Assembly (NCBI RefSeq): GCF_002368415.1
Contig: NZ_AP018290.1
Span: forward strand, 558,001 to 622,000
DNA: 64,000 nt
Source of the DNA: Calothrix sp. NIES-4105
Lineage (GTDB): Bacteria > Cyanobacteriota > Cyanobacteriia > Cyanobacteriales > Nostocaceae
Direction of reading: 5' to 3'
The position numbers and the translations under genes were made by a program. The notes beneath the pieces were generated by a model. That model saw only the letters and a program-made list of their open reading frames with translations. It was not told the origin of the DNA and did not search any database. Below, in pieces: positions 18,737-28,022 of the stretch (positions are counted from its first letter, which is position 1; every line of letters starts with the position of its first letter).

Positions 18737-19495
18737 TTAATACGCTGTTGCAACAACATTTAAATTTAGACCTACTGAAGTTAGTAATTCTGTCCAACTT
18801 CTGGCAAGGTGTGAGTTTTGAGGTTCTTTTTGTTGAAGTTCAATCATTGTTGCAACCGCATCATACCAGTACCCATTTCTAGCATAGATTGATACACGTT
18901 CGATGCTGGTTGCTTTGGCTAACTGATTTTGTAAGTTCTGACTTAACTGTCTATACTCAATCCAACCTCCTACTACTAAATCTTCTGTTCGGTCAACAGG
19001 GTTACAAGCTAACGCAAATGACCAGTAATAAGGTTGATTTTTGACTAAAGATGGCGCCGACGGTAATTTAATTGCAATCAAACCTTTACTATTGGCTACT
19101 GATATGTTAGTTTGATAAATTCCATTCATGTTAGCATCAAATATACTTAACTCTGCCATTTGAGCATTCGTCTTCGGTAAGTATACAAACAAAACCGGAT
19201 GCCCGTCATGAGATAACCCAATATGTTTCCCTGGACTTAAAGCTGTTAAATTTTTAGTCCTAGTTTGAGAACCACAAAATAATGAATCATTACGCGAACC
19301 TCCACCTGCCGTCCCACTACGAGGTGCATCTTTTCGTGGTGGTGGTTCAAAGCTCGTACTATTTAAACCACTAACACTACTAATATCATTCTGAGTTATA
19401 GCGGCAACAGGCGTTACCGATAATGGTAGAGTAATCATCCCTGTTAAGCAGGTCATTAGTAATTTGCGCTTTAGCATTGTTTGAGGAAAATTCAT
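18737..19495 (-). CDS. DUF928-family secreted protein
   Basis: A 252-residue protein with an N-terminal signal peptide (LLMTCLTGMITLPLSVTPVAA). The body shows the DUF928 pattern: a Pro/Arg-rich start with GTAGGGSR, one Cys in LFCGSQ, LSHDGHPVLFVYLPKT, NGIYQTNI, and YYWSFALACNP. The fold and function are unknown, but the family is cyanobacterial and commonly sits with CHAT/TPR and CHASE2 genes, as here (44 bp from CHAT, 36 bp from the kinase). It is probably exported to the periplasm or outer envelope. Confidence 0.8.
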   Translation of the reverse strand: MNFPQTMLKRKLLMTCLTGMITLPLSVTPVAAITQNDISSVSGLNSTSFEPPPRKDAPRSGTAGGGSRNDSLFCGSQTRTKNLTALSPGKHIGLSHDGHPVLFVYLPKTNAQMAELSIFDANMNGIYQTNISVANSKGLIAIKLPSAPSLVKNQPYYWSFALACNPVDRTEDLVVGGWIEYRQLSQNLQNQLAKATSIERVSIYARNGYWYDAVATMIELQQKEPQNSHLARSWTELLTSVGLNLNVVATAY

Positions 19496-19539
19496 ACACC
19501 ATTAGTATCGTTTTATATCTATTCCCAATTATGTATTCT

Positions 19540-22071
19540 CTATAGCCAATTGCCAACTAGTATAAAACTTGCCCAGTGGTAAGGATGCTTATACTCTTTA
19601 CTTCTCAGTAACTCAATCTGCGCTTTCTGCAACGCTTCTGCTTTTTTGGCGCCAGAATATAACTTTTTATAAAAAACATTCATAAACACTGGTGTAGACT
19701 CATCGTTAATTTGCCATAGCGAAGCTAAAACGCTACGGGCGCCAGAATGTGCGGCAACTCCCGCAATTCCTAGAGCCGCAGAATCATCACCCTTAGCTGT
19801 TTGACAAGCGCTTAAAATTAATAGTTCTATCGGCGATGCTCCCTGTATATTCCGGTCGGCAATTAAAGATGTTAACATGTTAATATCAAGCTGTTCATTC
19901 CATGTTTGAATATAAGTATCCGTAGAATTAGAACTAAATTGACCATGAGTAGCTAAGTGTATCACTGAATACGGTTCTGAAAGTTTATCTCGTATATTTT
20001 TGAGAGTAAAATTTTGATTAAGCAGTACCGTTGTTGGAACTAGCGCACGAATACTTTTAATTTCTTGCTCAACTCCAGGTAAAGGTGATGAGTCTTTGAG
20101 CGGTAGACTAATTCCTCCTGCCAAAACTTTGATTTTACCAGGTGATAAAACTCCTGCTTTAAATAATTGTAAATTTGGCGCCACTGCAATTTGAAACTTT
20201 TCAATCAAATAGTATGTACCATCGTGTAATGCAGCCATTGGCACGTTCCGCAATGAGCCATCAAGTACAAATACTAACGTTTTGATATGATGTTTTGTTA
20301 AAACTTCATCGGCAGGTTTTACTAACCAGTTATAGAGTTGTCCAGCAATTAATAACCGTTCGCGTTCAAACGAAGTTCTTCTTTGTGAGTGACGCATTCT
20401 TTTGATTGCATTTTCGATATTCGCGGCAGTTTCTAAAGTCGCATAGTGACGTAAAGGTTGGTTAGGAAGCGAAAGAACAACTTCAAGACGGTCTTTTAAA
20501 AGAATAGGGTAAATTACAGCCGCAGAAGCATCAATTTGTTCAATTGAAATTGATGTACCGTTAATACAAGCTTGGCGAAAATAATTAGCCAGTTCAGCCA
20601 TTTGTAACGCTTCAATTATTTCGCGCGCGGATGTCAAATTTGCTTGCTGCTGTTCAATATCAATATCAGGCATATTTTGCAACAGTAAATCTACTAATTC
20701 TCGATAAACAGGTTCAACGCTTTCACGGAATGAGAACTGAATATCTTGGTTAATTGCAACTAAATCTTGACGAAGTGACTGTAAAATGTGGTAAGCTTCT
20801 GTATAATTTGTTATGGCTTTGTTAATATCACCCTGTAATTTAAAAAGTCGTCCTAGTTGCCATTCCCATTGGTAAGCAATATCAGCAGCCTTTAATGAAA
20901 TTGCTTTATCTAAAGCTTGTTGTGTGAGTTTAATTGCATTTTGCCATTGTTTAGTTTGTTCATAAAGACTTGCCAAACGTCCCAAAGCTATTGACTCAGC
21001 ACGAGGGTTTCCTAAAGTTTGGGCATCTTTATAAGCGTTTGTTAATAGCTGTGCTGCTAATTTAAAATAATCTTGATCTGATTGTGCTGATGATTCTTGT
21101 AAGCTTCTCATTTTAATTAAATCAGAAGCCAACTCAATTAAGGCATATACTTTAGTTTGGTTGAGTGTTTCTCCTGGCAATAAGGAATAGTAAATTTGTG
21201 TTAATAACTTTTGAGCATCATGATAGCGGTCTAGATGCACTAAAGTTTTGAGCATGTAAACACTGGCTTGTAGTTTAACTGAGTTATTTTGAGCCGCGCG
21301 TTGATAAAATTCTAAAGCGGTAATTAATTGACTTTGAGCTTCTGCAAGTCTGCCCAAGTTAAGTAATATCACTGATGCTTGTGAATGTAACTGCATCTTA
21401 GTTGCGATGTCATAGCTTTTCATACTGACTTCGCTTGCACGTTTGTACTCACCTGTGACTCGTAACAAATTACCCAAATTTATCAGCGCAGTTACTTTAA
21501 CTTCAGAGTTTGGTTGTGTGGAGAGGGAATTTTGTATTTGTTCAAGAATACTTTTTGCGCGTAGAAAATATCCTAGCATTTGTAAAGCGCGCGCAGAATT
21601 GAGTTGTGTTCCGATAACACCCATTACATCATCCGAAGCTTGGTAATATTGTGTTGCTTGTTGGAAAGCATTAAGAGCAGCTTCGGTGTTACCTTGGTTA
21701 AATAATAACTCACCTTCATTATTAAAAACGCGGGCGCCGATTTTTTGATTAATAATACCATTGTGATTAATTAACCGCTTTGCTTCAGCCATAGAAAACT
21801 GAGCTTGCTGCAACTGTCCATTCTGCTGATAAGCTAAAGCTAAATAAGAAAGCATCAAACCTTGAGAATTTTTATCATTATTATTCTCATAACGACGAAC
21901 AGCATTAATCCAAACACGAGCTGCTTCTTGATAAAGTCCCGTACTATAAAACACCTGTCCATTAGCTATTGACGTTGATACTGTAGAAGTAGCGGCGCCA
22001 TAATTAGTCAATAAAATAATTAGAAAAATTGTAATAAATAAATATATAAATTTACGTAACTTCATAGGCAT
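19540..22071 (-). CDS. TPR-CHAT domain protein (caspase-like protease fold)
   Basis: An 843-residue protein with an N-terminal signal or anchor segment (FIYLFITIFLIILLTNYGAA), about ten TPR-type helical repeats across residues 35-440, and a C-terminal CHAT domain. The CHAT catalytic pair is visible as His709 in HLATHGQF and Cys756 in LLILSACQTA, and ARSVLASLWQIND is a conserved CHAT stretch. CHAT proteases belong to clan CD with caspases and separase. With a signal peptide it should act outside the cytoplasm, where the TPRs could bind partners such as the neighbouring haemagglutinin-like protein (201-bp gap with a duplicated segment). Confidence 0.9.
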   Translation of the reverse strand: MPMKLRKFIYLFITIFLIILLTNYGAATSTVSTSIANGQVFYSTGLYQEAARVWINAVRRYENNNDKNSQGLMLSYLALAYQQNGQLQQAQFSMAEAKRLINHNGIINQKIGARVFNNEGELLFNQGNTEAALNAFQQATQYYQASDDVMGVIGTQLNSARALQMLGYFLRAKSILEQIQNSLSTQPNSEVKVTALINLGNLLRVTGEYKRASEVSMKSYDIATKMQLHSQASVILLNLGRLAEAQSQLITALEFYQRAAQNNSVKLQASVYMLKTLVHLDRYHDAQKLLTQIYYSLLPGETLNQTKVYALIELASDLIKMRSLQESSAQSDQDYFKLAAQLLTNAYKDAQTLGNPRAESIALGRLASLYEQTKQWQNAIKLTQQALDKAISLKAADIAYQWEWQLGRLFKLQGDINKAITNYTEAYHILQSLRQDLVAINQDIQFSFRESVEPVYRELVDLLLQNMPDIDIEQQQANLTSAREIIEALQMAELANYFRQACINGTSISIEQIDASAAVIYPILLKDRLEVVLSLPNQPLRHYATLETAANIENAIKRMRHSQRRTSFERERLLIAGQLYNWLVKPADEVLTKHHIKTLVFVLDGSLRNVPMAALHDGTYYLIEKFQIAVAPNLQLFKAGVLSPGKIKVLAGGISLPLKDSSPLPGVEQEIKSIRALVPTTVLLNQNFTLKNIRDKLSEPYSVIHLATHGQFSSNSTDTYIQTWNEQLDINMLTSLIADRNIQGASPIELLILSACQTAKGDDSAALGIAGVAAHSGARSVLASLWQINDESTPVFMNVFYKKLYSGAKKAEALQKAQIELLRSKEYKHPYHWASFILVGNWL

Positions 22072-22106
22072 GAATCTCGGTAGGGTGCGATCAGGCTACA
22101 GACAAA

Positions 22107-22200
22107 GCATCAACGAAGCAAACAATATGATAGCGTCACGCACCATAATTAATGCATCAACGAAGCAAACAATATAATAGCGTCACGCACCATAATTAAT
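22107..22200. repeat. Perfect-length tandem duplication, 2 x 47 bp
   Basis: Two adjacent 47-bp copies (22107-22153 and 22154-22200) begin GCATCAACGAAGCAAACAAT and end CACCATAATTAAT, differing at one base. They lie between the haemagglutinin-domain gene and the CHAT gene, in the region likely to carry the leader of CHAT. The unit includes GCGTCACGCACC, a common intergenic repeat word in this window. Confidence 0.9.
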
Positions 22201-22272
22201 TCATTATCAGTTACAATAACAACAGCAAGCTTACGTAATTATCCTATATTAAGAATTAATATTTACGTAATA

Positions 22273-23994
22273 TCACTGAGTACTAGTTATGTTGAGTTCC
22301 GTTCCTCCAACGGCACTTTGCTCAAGCCGGGAAACCCGTCCATGCAAGTGCCTCCCCAACCTACAATTAGGTTTTTGAACGTTTGGAGAAGTGCTATGAT
22401 TAGCAACAAGAGTTATTTGACCATTCTCAACTTTCCATTCATTTGCTTCTACAAGCTGATTTTGTTTAGATACATCAAGTGAATTATTATCCTCTTTATC
22501 AACACGGCGCCAATCTATCCAACCAGAATTCAAACTCAAAGCTTCTGTAGTATTTAAAGGTAAACCACCACGTCCAACTATAATAAATCGATTTGCGGTA
22601 GCTTGGTTAGAACAAGTTTGATTAATTTGCTTTGAAACATCTACTATAGATATAGGCAACTCAGTAACACCTCGATTTGGGTCAATATTTAAAGTTGTAA
22701 TATCTATGTTGCTATAACCGTTATTCTGTGATGTTACAGAAATATCGTTGCTGCGTTCTGTGGGTACACGACGTATTTCTAAACCAAAGATAGCATTACT
22801 CAATATTCTAATTTTTCCTCCACTATTTTGTACTACATTCGTGGTAATATCATTATCACCGTTGGAGTTTACTAAAATGAACCCTGCTTGAACGTTAATA
22901 TTGGCGCCATTACCTTTGCCGATAGAGACAGTGGAAATTGTGGCATTATCCCGTAGCGTCAGCAAACTATAAGCATATACATTCAAATTTCCGCCATCTG
23001 TTGCTGTTTTTGCGCTTAGTGTTCCTCCTTCAATGGTCAAATTATCAGAAACTAGTTTCAAGTTGCCACTTTTTCCGCTTCCCTGACTGCTCACGGTCAC
23101 TCTTGCTTTATCAGTAATTTCCACAGTCGGCGCCTTTAGAAAAATATTACCTCCATTTGTTACCGAATTAGAAGTTGTGTCTGTAAATAAACCTGTTTTG
23201 GCGCCTATTATAGTTAATTTATTATTTGCTGAGACAGTGATATCACCGCCATTCGTATCTACAGTATTATTATTGATTAATTTAGAACCATTCGCAATAG
23301 ATATAAAATCAGCTTGGAGGTTGATATTACCCATTTGTACCGACTTTATCACTGCCTGATTCAGATTAATAAATTTGGCGTCTAAATTTATATCACCTGT
23401 ACTAGTTAAATTACTTGTAATTGTGATGTTATTTGCTGTCAGACTCAAATTTTTAGAGGATAAATCAGCATCAATTTGAATATTACCAATAGAACCCCAC
23501 TGTATACCAATAGGTGCCGATACTTGTAGCAAAGGAGGAGTATGAGTGTTATGACTATCTGGAAATTTCCAAGACTCAGCAGTAGTTAAATATAACGAAC
23601 CTTTAATATCTAGCACTGCATTTTGACCAAAGTGAATTCCATTCGGATTGAGTAAATATAAATTAACATTACCTGCTGCACGTATTAAGCCATCAATATT
23701 AGAAATATTACGTCCCGTTACCCGCATGATGATATTATCCACCCTATCGGGATTGTCAAAATAAACGTTTTCCCCTTTCCTGACTGAAAACTGTGAAAAA
23801 CTATGAAATAAATTGGCGCCTGTCGAAGTTCCGCCTGTAATGATAGTATTTTCTTGTTCAGATTTAACTATTGAATTATTGGGAAGAGTTGTATCAGGAA
23901 CAACTTGCGCTTGTGCTGCTTCCATAAACAAACTATAAATAACCACCTTTAGCGTGACTTGGAAGATATTGTTTACAACAGTTATGATACTCAC
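22273..23994 (-). CDS. Filamentous haemagglutinin N-terminal (TPS) domain protein
   Basis: The start chosen is GTG 23994, which has a GGTGAG site six bases upstream; an in-frame TTG lies at 24018. A signal peptide ends near EAAQAQ. The next 150 residues form a two-partner secretion domain: NTIITGGTSTGANLFHSF, FDNPDRVDNIIMRVTGR, and the NLYLLNPNGIHFGQNA motif. The remainder is beta-helix-like, Asn/Thr/Ser-rich repeats. Such proteins are exported by a TpsB/FhaC barrel, which is not in this window. The product is short for an adhesin (about 573 residues). It is the first gene of the CHAT/DUF928/CHASE2 series. Confidence 0.85.
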   Translation of the reverse strand: MSIITVVNNIFQVTLKVVIYSLFMEAAQAQVVPDTTLPNNSIVKSEQENTIITGGTSTGANLFHSFSQFSVRKGENVYFDNPDRVDNIIMRVTGRNISNIDGLIRAAGNVNLYLLNPNGIHFGQNAVLDIKGSLYLTTAESWKFPDSHNTHTPPLLQVSAPIGIQWGSIGNIQIDADLSSKNLSLTANNITITSNLTSTGDINLDAKFINLNQAVIKSVQMGNINLQADFISIANGSKLINNNTVDTNGGDITVSANNKLTIIGAKTGLFTDTTSNSVTNGGNIFLKAPTVEITDKARVTVSSQGSGKSGNLKLVSDNLTIEGGTLSAKTATDGGNLNVYAYSLLTLRDNATISTVSIGKGNGANINVQAGFILVNSNGDNDITTNVVQNSGGKIRILSNAIFGLEIRRVPTERSNDISVTSQNNGYSNIDITTLNIDPNRGVTELPISIVDVSKQINQTCSNQATANRFIIVGRGGLPLNTTEALSLNSGWIDWRRVDKEDNNSLDVSKQNQLVEANEWKVENGQITLVANHSTSPNVQKPNCRLGRHLHGRVSRLEQSAVGGTELNITSTQ

Positions 23995-24154
23995 AGCACA
24001 CTCACCAAAATACTGCAAGTCAAAACTAACACATCTTGGTCTAACCCCCCACCTAGTTAAAAAGGCAAGTGATTTTTAGAAAAACACTTTAATATATAGA
24101 AGTGGTGAAAACCAGGTACATTCTTATATTTATCTGTAGTAATATATACTTAAT

Positions 24155-25555
24155 ATGAAAATTAGACAGCTAAAAATTCAGAATTTTCGTGGTTTGAGCG
24201 ATTTAACGGTATCATTTCAGGATAATGAGCCAACTGTACTTGTTGGTGTTAACGGAGTAGGGAAATCAAGTATCCTAGATTGCTTGACAATTTTATTATC
24301 GCAGTTTACGGGACGGTTGCAAGATTCGTTGTCAATGCGCTTTTTTGACGAGAAGGATATAAAGAACGGGCGCCAGTCGTTAGAGTGTGAGATTACAATA
24401 GGTGTAGGTGAGCGTGAAATCACTTGGTCACTACAAAAAGAACATGTATCGTCAGTTCGCGATGTTAGAAGTACTGGGATGAGACGCTTGGAAGCGATCA
24501 AGTCTATATTATATGATGTCAATGAAGAGCCTCTGCAAGCGTTGAGTCAAAAACGTAGTGAGTTGAGCAAAGCACTGCAAGCTGTTACTGTAGCACTTGA
24601 TTTAATTGAAGAAGATAATAATCAAACATTACCAAATCTACAAGCTTATACAGACGAGTTAATTAATCAGCTTAATACAAGTGAGGTTAATTTACCCGTT
24701 ATTGTATCTTACCCTGTCAACCGCGCGGTTTTAGAAATGCCGCTCGACATGACTCAGGATAATATATTTAGCCAAGTAAACGCATACGACCAAGCATTAG
24801 CAGGTGGAAGAATAGACTTTAAAGGTTTTTTTGAATGGTTTAGAAACCGTGAAGACCTCGAAAACGAACTGCGACGTGATAACCCAGACTACCGGGACAT
24901 ACAATTAGAGGCAGCACGAAATGCAATATCATCGTTACAACCTGATTTTACCGACTTGCGTGTAATTCGGTCGTCACTGCAAATGGTGGTTAAAAAGCGA
25001 GGAAACGAACTTGTTGTTAACCAACTTTCTGATGGAGAGAAATGCTTACTCGCTTTAGTAGGGGACTTAGCAAGACGACTCGCAACAGCAAACCCTTATT
25101 TAGCTAACCCACTCACAGGTAGTGGAGTTGTACTTATCGATGAAATAGAACTACATTTACATCCCAAATGGCAACGCGAAATTATTCCTGCACTACTACG
25201 GACTTTTCCCAACTGTCAATTTATTGTTTCCACTCACTCCCCGCAAATAGTCAGTCACGTTAAACCTGATAACATTTACATTATTAGTGCAACACCAGAC
25301 GGAGTGGAGCTACAGCAACCAGAAAACTCGTATGGTCGAGATAGCAATCAAATATTAGAAGATTTAATGGGTGTATCTGAACGTCCACAAACTATTAAAA
25401 ATGGTTTGAGCGACTTATTTAAATTAATTGAGCAAGGAAACCTGGAAACAGCAAAACAAGTACGTCAAAATCTTGCAACTCAAATTGGTGAAGATGACCC
25501 AGAATTTGTGCGTGCTGATATATTAATTCGACGCAAGGAAATATTAAATCGATGA
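24155..25555 (+). CDS. ptuA: PtuA-like AAA/ABC-type ATPase, Septu defence system
   Basis: A 466-residue ATPase of the SMC/RecF-like overcoming-lysogenization class. It has the N-terminal FRGLSDLTV, Walker A GVNGVGKSS (Lys37), the signature region LSDGEKCLLAL, Walker B VVLIDEIELHLHP, and the switch His in STHSPQIV. A coiled-coil-like stretch spans residues 105-185. The 4-bp ATGA overlap with a TIGR02646-type HNH nuclease gene identifies the pair as a Septu-like defence module, in which the ATPase and nuclease form a complex that cleaves nucleic acid during phage infection. No reverse transcriptase is nearby, so it is not a retron. The symbol is given by family and context. Confidence 0.85.
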   Translation: MKIRQLKIQNFRGLSDLTVSFQDNEPTVLVGVNGVGKSSILDCLTILLSQFTGRLQDSLSMRFFDEKDIKNGRQSLECEITIGVGEREITWSLQKEHVSSVRDVRSTGMRRLEAIKSILYDVNEEPLQALSQKRSELSKALQAVTVALDLIEEDNNQTLPNLQAYTDELINQLNTSEVNLPVIVSYPVNRAVLEMPLDMTQDNIFSQVNAYDQALAGGRIDFKGFFEWFRNREDLENELRRDNPDYRDIQLEAARNAISSLQPDFTDLRVIRSSLQMVVKKRGNELVVNQLSDGEKCLLALVGDLARRLATANPYLANPLTGSGVVLIDEIELHLHPKWQREIIPALLRTFPNCQFIVSTHSPQIVSHVKPDNIYIISATPDGVELQQPENSYGRDSNQILEDLMGVSERPQTIKNGLSDLFKLIEQGNLETAKQVRQNLATQIGEDDPEFVRADILIRRKEILNR

Positions 25556-26193
25556 AACATATTCAAAAAAATCAAGAACCGCGAAGTTTAACCGAGTGGA
25601 ATCAAAAGCTAGGTGGTAAAATACGTGATTGGAAGTCCTTTAATAAATCAGTCAAAAGTGACGTTTACGAATCTTTGCTGAAAGAACAGGGATTTATTTG
25701 TGCTTACTGTAGTCGTCCGATCACTCGTCAAATTTGCCACATCGAACACTTTCGTCCGAAAAGTGTTTACAAGGAGTTAACTTTTGAATATACGAACTTG
25801 ATAGCATCGTGTCAAGGTGAAGACGAGAAAAAACCGCGTACACCTGTACATTGTGGACACAAAAAACACGCTTGGTTTGATGAAGAGTTAATGGTTTCTC
25901 CGTTAGACCCGAAATGTGAGACATACTTTAAATATTCTGGGTCAGGAGAGATAATAGCAGTGGATGGAGAAAAACAAGCAGCAGCAAAAACAACAATCAA
26001 TAAACTTGCGCTTGATATAGATAAACTAAGAAGATTACGCAGAACAGCGATAGATACAACACTTCAAATCATCGAAGGAGTAGACGACGCTGAAATACAG
26101 CAACTTATCCAAGGATACCAAAAACCAGATAACACCGGGCGCCTAACTCCATTTTGCGACGTGATTGTGTATACACTACAACAATATGTGTAA
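25552..26193 (+). CDS. ptuB: PtuB-like HNH endonuclease, Septu defence system
   Basis: A 213-residue HNH nuclease of the TIGR02646/PtuB type. The zinc and active-site pattern is visible: Cys50-x-x-Cys53 (ICAYCSRPI), His63 and His66 in ICHIEHFRPKS, Asn82 in EYTNLIASC, and Cys101-x-His103. The N-terminal RSLTEWNQKL fits the family. Its ATG overlaps the stop of the ATPase gene by 4 bp, so translation is probably coupled. Cleavage in known Septu systems depends on the ATPase partner. A heptamer tandem repeat begins about 10 bp after the stop. Confidence 0.85.
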   Translation: MKHIQKNQEPRSLTEWNQKLGGKIRDWKSFNKSVKSDVYESLLKEQGFICAYCSRPITRQICHIEHFRPKSVYKELTFEYTNLIASCQGEDEKKPRTPVHCGHKKHAWFDEELMVSPLDPKCETYFKYSGSGEIIAVDGEKQAAAKTTINKLALDIDKLRRLRRTAIDTTLQIIEGVDDAEIQQLIQGYQKPDNTGRLTPFCDVIVYTLQQYV

Positions 26194-26202
26194 GAGTGAA
26201 AA

Positions 26203-26303
26203 GTGTTGAGTGTTGAGTGCTGAGTGCTGAGTGTTGAGTGTTGAGTGCTGAGTGCTGAGTGTTGAGTGTTGAGTGCTGAGTGCTGAGTGCTGAGTGCTGA
26301 GTA
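26203..26303. repeat. Heptamer tandem repeat (TTGAGTG/CTGAGTG)
   Basis: About fourteen head-to-tail 7-bp units alternate between TTGAGTG and CTGAGTG. Such heptamer arrays are known between genes of filamentous cyanobacteria. It directly follows the Septu pair. A shorter related array is at 44972-44996. There are no unique spacers, so this is not CRISPR. Confidence 0.95.
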
Positions 26304-26469
26304 GTAATATATAAGACTTACGCTGCGCGGCACATAAAAACCGTAGGGTGTGTGACGCCATTGAAAAAATTAGAACGTAGTGATAAGACTTGTAGCGTCA
26401 CGCATCGGCTTCTGGTAAGTTCTGATGTATAAAGGTTATTAGTGGTGTATTTTAAAAGGAGATATAATA

Positions 26470-26787
26470 ATGATTCTTGAAGCGGTAATGTTGAATGTAA
26501 AACCTGGAATGGAAAACAAATTTGAATCAGCATTCAAACAAGCATCAAAAATTATATCTCTGATAGACGGATATTTATCGCACGAACTGCACCGCTGTAT
26601 TGAAGTCAAAGGCAAATATTTATTACTAGTACAATGGGATAATTTAGAAGCACACACAACAGGTTTTCGAGAATCTCCTAAATATCAACAATGGAAAAAA
26701 CTATTACATCACTTCTACGACCCCTTCCCCACAGTTGAACACTTTCAAATAGTAGAAAGTAAAACCAAAAATCCCGAATACATGTAG
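26470..26787 (+). CDS. Antibiotic biosynthesis monooxygenase (ABM) domain protein
   Basis: A 105-residue single-domain protein of the dimeric ferredoxin-like ABM fold. It has the typical MLNVKPGMENKFESAFKQA opening, GYLSHELHRCIE, the core YLLLVQWDNLEAH and FRESPKYQQWKKLLHHFYDP. A strong GGAGAT ribosome site lies 7-10 bp upstream. Family members include cofactor-independent quinone-forming oxygenases and haem-degrading enzymes; the substrate is not evident. A GGCGCC-based terminator follows at 26845. Confidence 0.85.
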   Translation: MILEAVMLNVKPGMENKFESAFKQASKIISLIDGYLSHELHRCIEVKGKYLLLVQWDNLEAHTTGFRESPKYQQWKKLLHHFYDPFPTVEHFQIVESKTKNPEYM

Positions 26788-26816
26788 GTTGGGTGGAGGC
26801 TTCGCGTAACCCAACA
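26786..26816. repeat. Intergenic stem-loop repeat (GTTGGGT/AACCCAAC)
   Basis: An 8-bp inverted repeat GTTGGGT...AACCCAAC with a GGAGGCTTCGCGT loop lies just after the monooxygenase stop. The same arms recur at 58171-58205, after argD. This is a dispersed palindromic word of cyanobacterial intergenic regions. The rest of 26817-27201 holds a terminator and an AT-rich stretch that should contain the sodA promoter. Confidence 0.7.
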
Positions 26817-26844
26817 CAAATTTTATTAAATCTCACATTTGCAA

Positions 26845-26875
26845 GGCGCCTAGTTCACAGGCGCCAATATTTTTG
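26845..26875 (+). terminator. Rho-independent-like terminator made of two GGCGCC words
   Basis: A 7-bp perfect stem GGCGCCT/AGGCGCC with loop AGTTCAC (26845-26865) is followed by AATATTTTTG. It fits termination of the upstream monooxygenase gene and shows how the abundant GGCGCC palindrome is used to build hairpins. Confidence 0.65.
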
Positions 26876-27201
26876 AATTTTCCTACTTAGATTATTTAGT
26901 ACTAAACGGCATCTATCTAAAGAATTAAAATTCGCGAATAAAACATTAAATAAAAATTAGGTAAATTTTAATACTAATTATTGATTATTTTTTTGAACAT
27001 TATATAAACTAAGCATCTTATAAGCTTACGTGAATATATTTTGCTTGTGTCAAATTAAGCTGATAGTGTATTGTATTTATGTACAGTTATTAAATTTTAT
27101 ACTGTAAAATTAATACTATTTACGGTAAAAAAGTACATTTAATACCCGTATATTTATTGATAAATAATATTACCTCAATATTTAATTGGAGAACAGATTC
27201 A

Positions 27202-27978
27202 ATGATTTCAATGTTAAGAAAACCAGCTACTTGGTTTTTGATGGGGATAGTGTTGATTGTTTTAACAGTCGGTCTACCAAAGCAACTAGCAGCGGCGCCT
27301 GTACCAGTATATATAGCTCAAGGGACAGTACAATCTGAAATAGGTAAAGGATTAAGTGCAAATCCTGCACAACTACCTCCATTACCATATGCTTATGATG
27401 CGCTTGAGAAAGCCATAGATGCAGAAACGATGAAAATACATCACGATAGGCATCATAAAGCATATGTTGATAATTTAAATAATGCCTTGAAGAAGTACCC
27501 GCAATTACAAGGTAGAACTATAGAAGCAATGTTGCGCGACCTTAATAATGTGCCATCCGATATTCGTAACACTGTACGTAACAATGGTGGTGGACATCTT
27601 AACCACACAATGTTCTGGGAAATTATGAGTCCTACAGGTGGAGGTCAACCCACAGGAAATATTGCTCAAGAGATTAACAAAACCTTCGGTAGCTTTGATG
27701 ACTTCAAAAAACAGTTTAATGCTGCAGGTGGACAACGTTTTGGCAGTGGGTGGGTTTGGTTAGTGCGTAACAAACAAGGTCAACTTCAAATTGCGACTAC
27801 AGCAAATCAAGATAGTCCTATTATGGAGGGCTTGTATCCAATTTTGGGTAATGACGTATGGGAACACGCTTACTACTTAAGATACCAAAATCGTCGTGCC
27901 GACTATTTAAATAGCTGGTGGGATGTAGTTAATTGGAATGAAGTGAACCGACGCGCGCAAGTTAAAACGCAAGCATAA
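27202..27978 (+). CDS. sodA: Manganese superoxide dismutase, membrane-anchored or exported
   Basis: The start at ATG 27202 has a GGAG site about 11 bp upstream; an upstream TTG would add 15 residues. The first 35 residues form a signal or anchor helix ([14 protein letters not shown]), as in the membrane-bound MnSOD of Anabaena-type cyanobacteria. Metal ligands are visible in [26 protein letters not shown] and [18 protein letters not shown]. The GGHLNH Gly and the Gln in TANQDSPIM are the residues that mark Mn- rather than Fe-type enzymes. It removes superoxide near thylakoid or periplasm. A hairpin terminator follows, shared with the convergent gene. Confidence 0.95.
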   Translation: MISMLRKPATWFLMGIVLIVLTVGLPKQLAAAPVPVYIAQGTVQSEIGKGLSANPAQLPPLPYAYDALEKAIDAETMKIHHDRHHKAYVDNLNNALKKYPQLQGRTIEAMLRDLNNVPSDIRNTVRNNGGGHLNHTMFWEIMSPTGGGQPTGNIAQEINKTFGSFDDFKKQFNAAGGQRFGSGWVWLVRNKQGQLQIATTANQDSPIMEGLYPILGNDVWEHAYYLRYQNRRADYLNSWWDVVNWNEVNRRAQVKTQA

Positions 27979-27989
27979 TTGAGGGGTCA

Positions 27990-28020
27990 TTAAAAAAGAG
28001 ACGCACGCGCGTCTCTAAAT
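27990..28020. terminator. Bidirectional hairpin between sodA and the RemA-like gene
   Basis: Perfect 8-bp stem AGAGACGC/GCGTCTCT at 27997-28016 with a 4-nt loop, preceded by TAAAAAA and followed by AAATCTTTATTT. It lies in the 44-bp gap between two convergent genes and can serve both. Confidence 0.7.
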
Positions 28021-28022
28021 CT

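Noticed and set aside
24136-24149. NtcA-like GTA-N8-TAC site before the Septu gene
   Set aside because: The site is only 5 bp upstream of the ATG, too close for an activator, and the short AT-rich pattern arises easily by chance.
25552-26193. Retron with HNH effector
   Set aside because: No reverse transcriptase gene or retron-type ncRNA was found near the ATPase/HNH pair.
26203-26303. CRISPR-like array
   Set aside because: Units are 7 bp with no spacers, so this is a simple heptamer repeat.
26064-26361. Minus-strand ORFs with SALSTQHSTLN repeats
   Set aside because: They are translations of the heptamer array and not genes.
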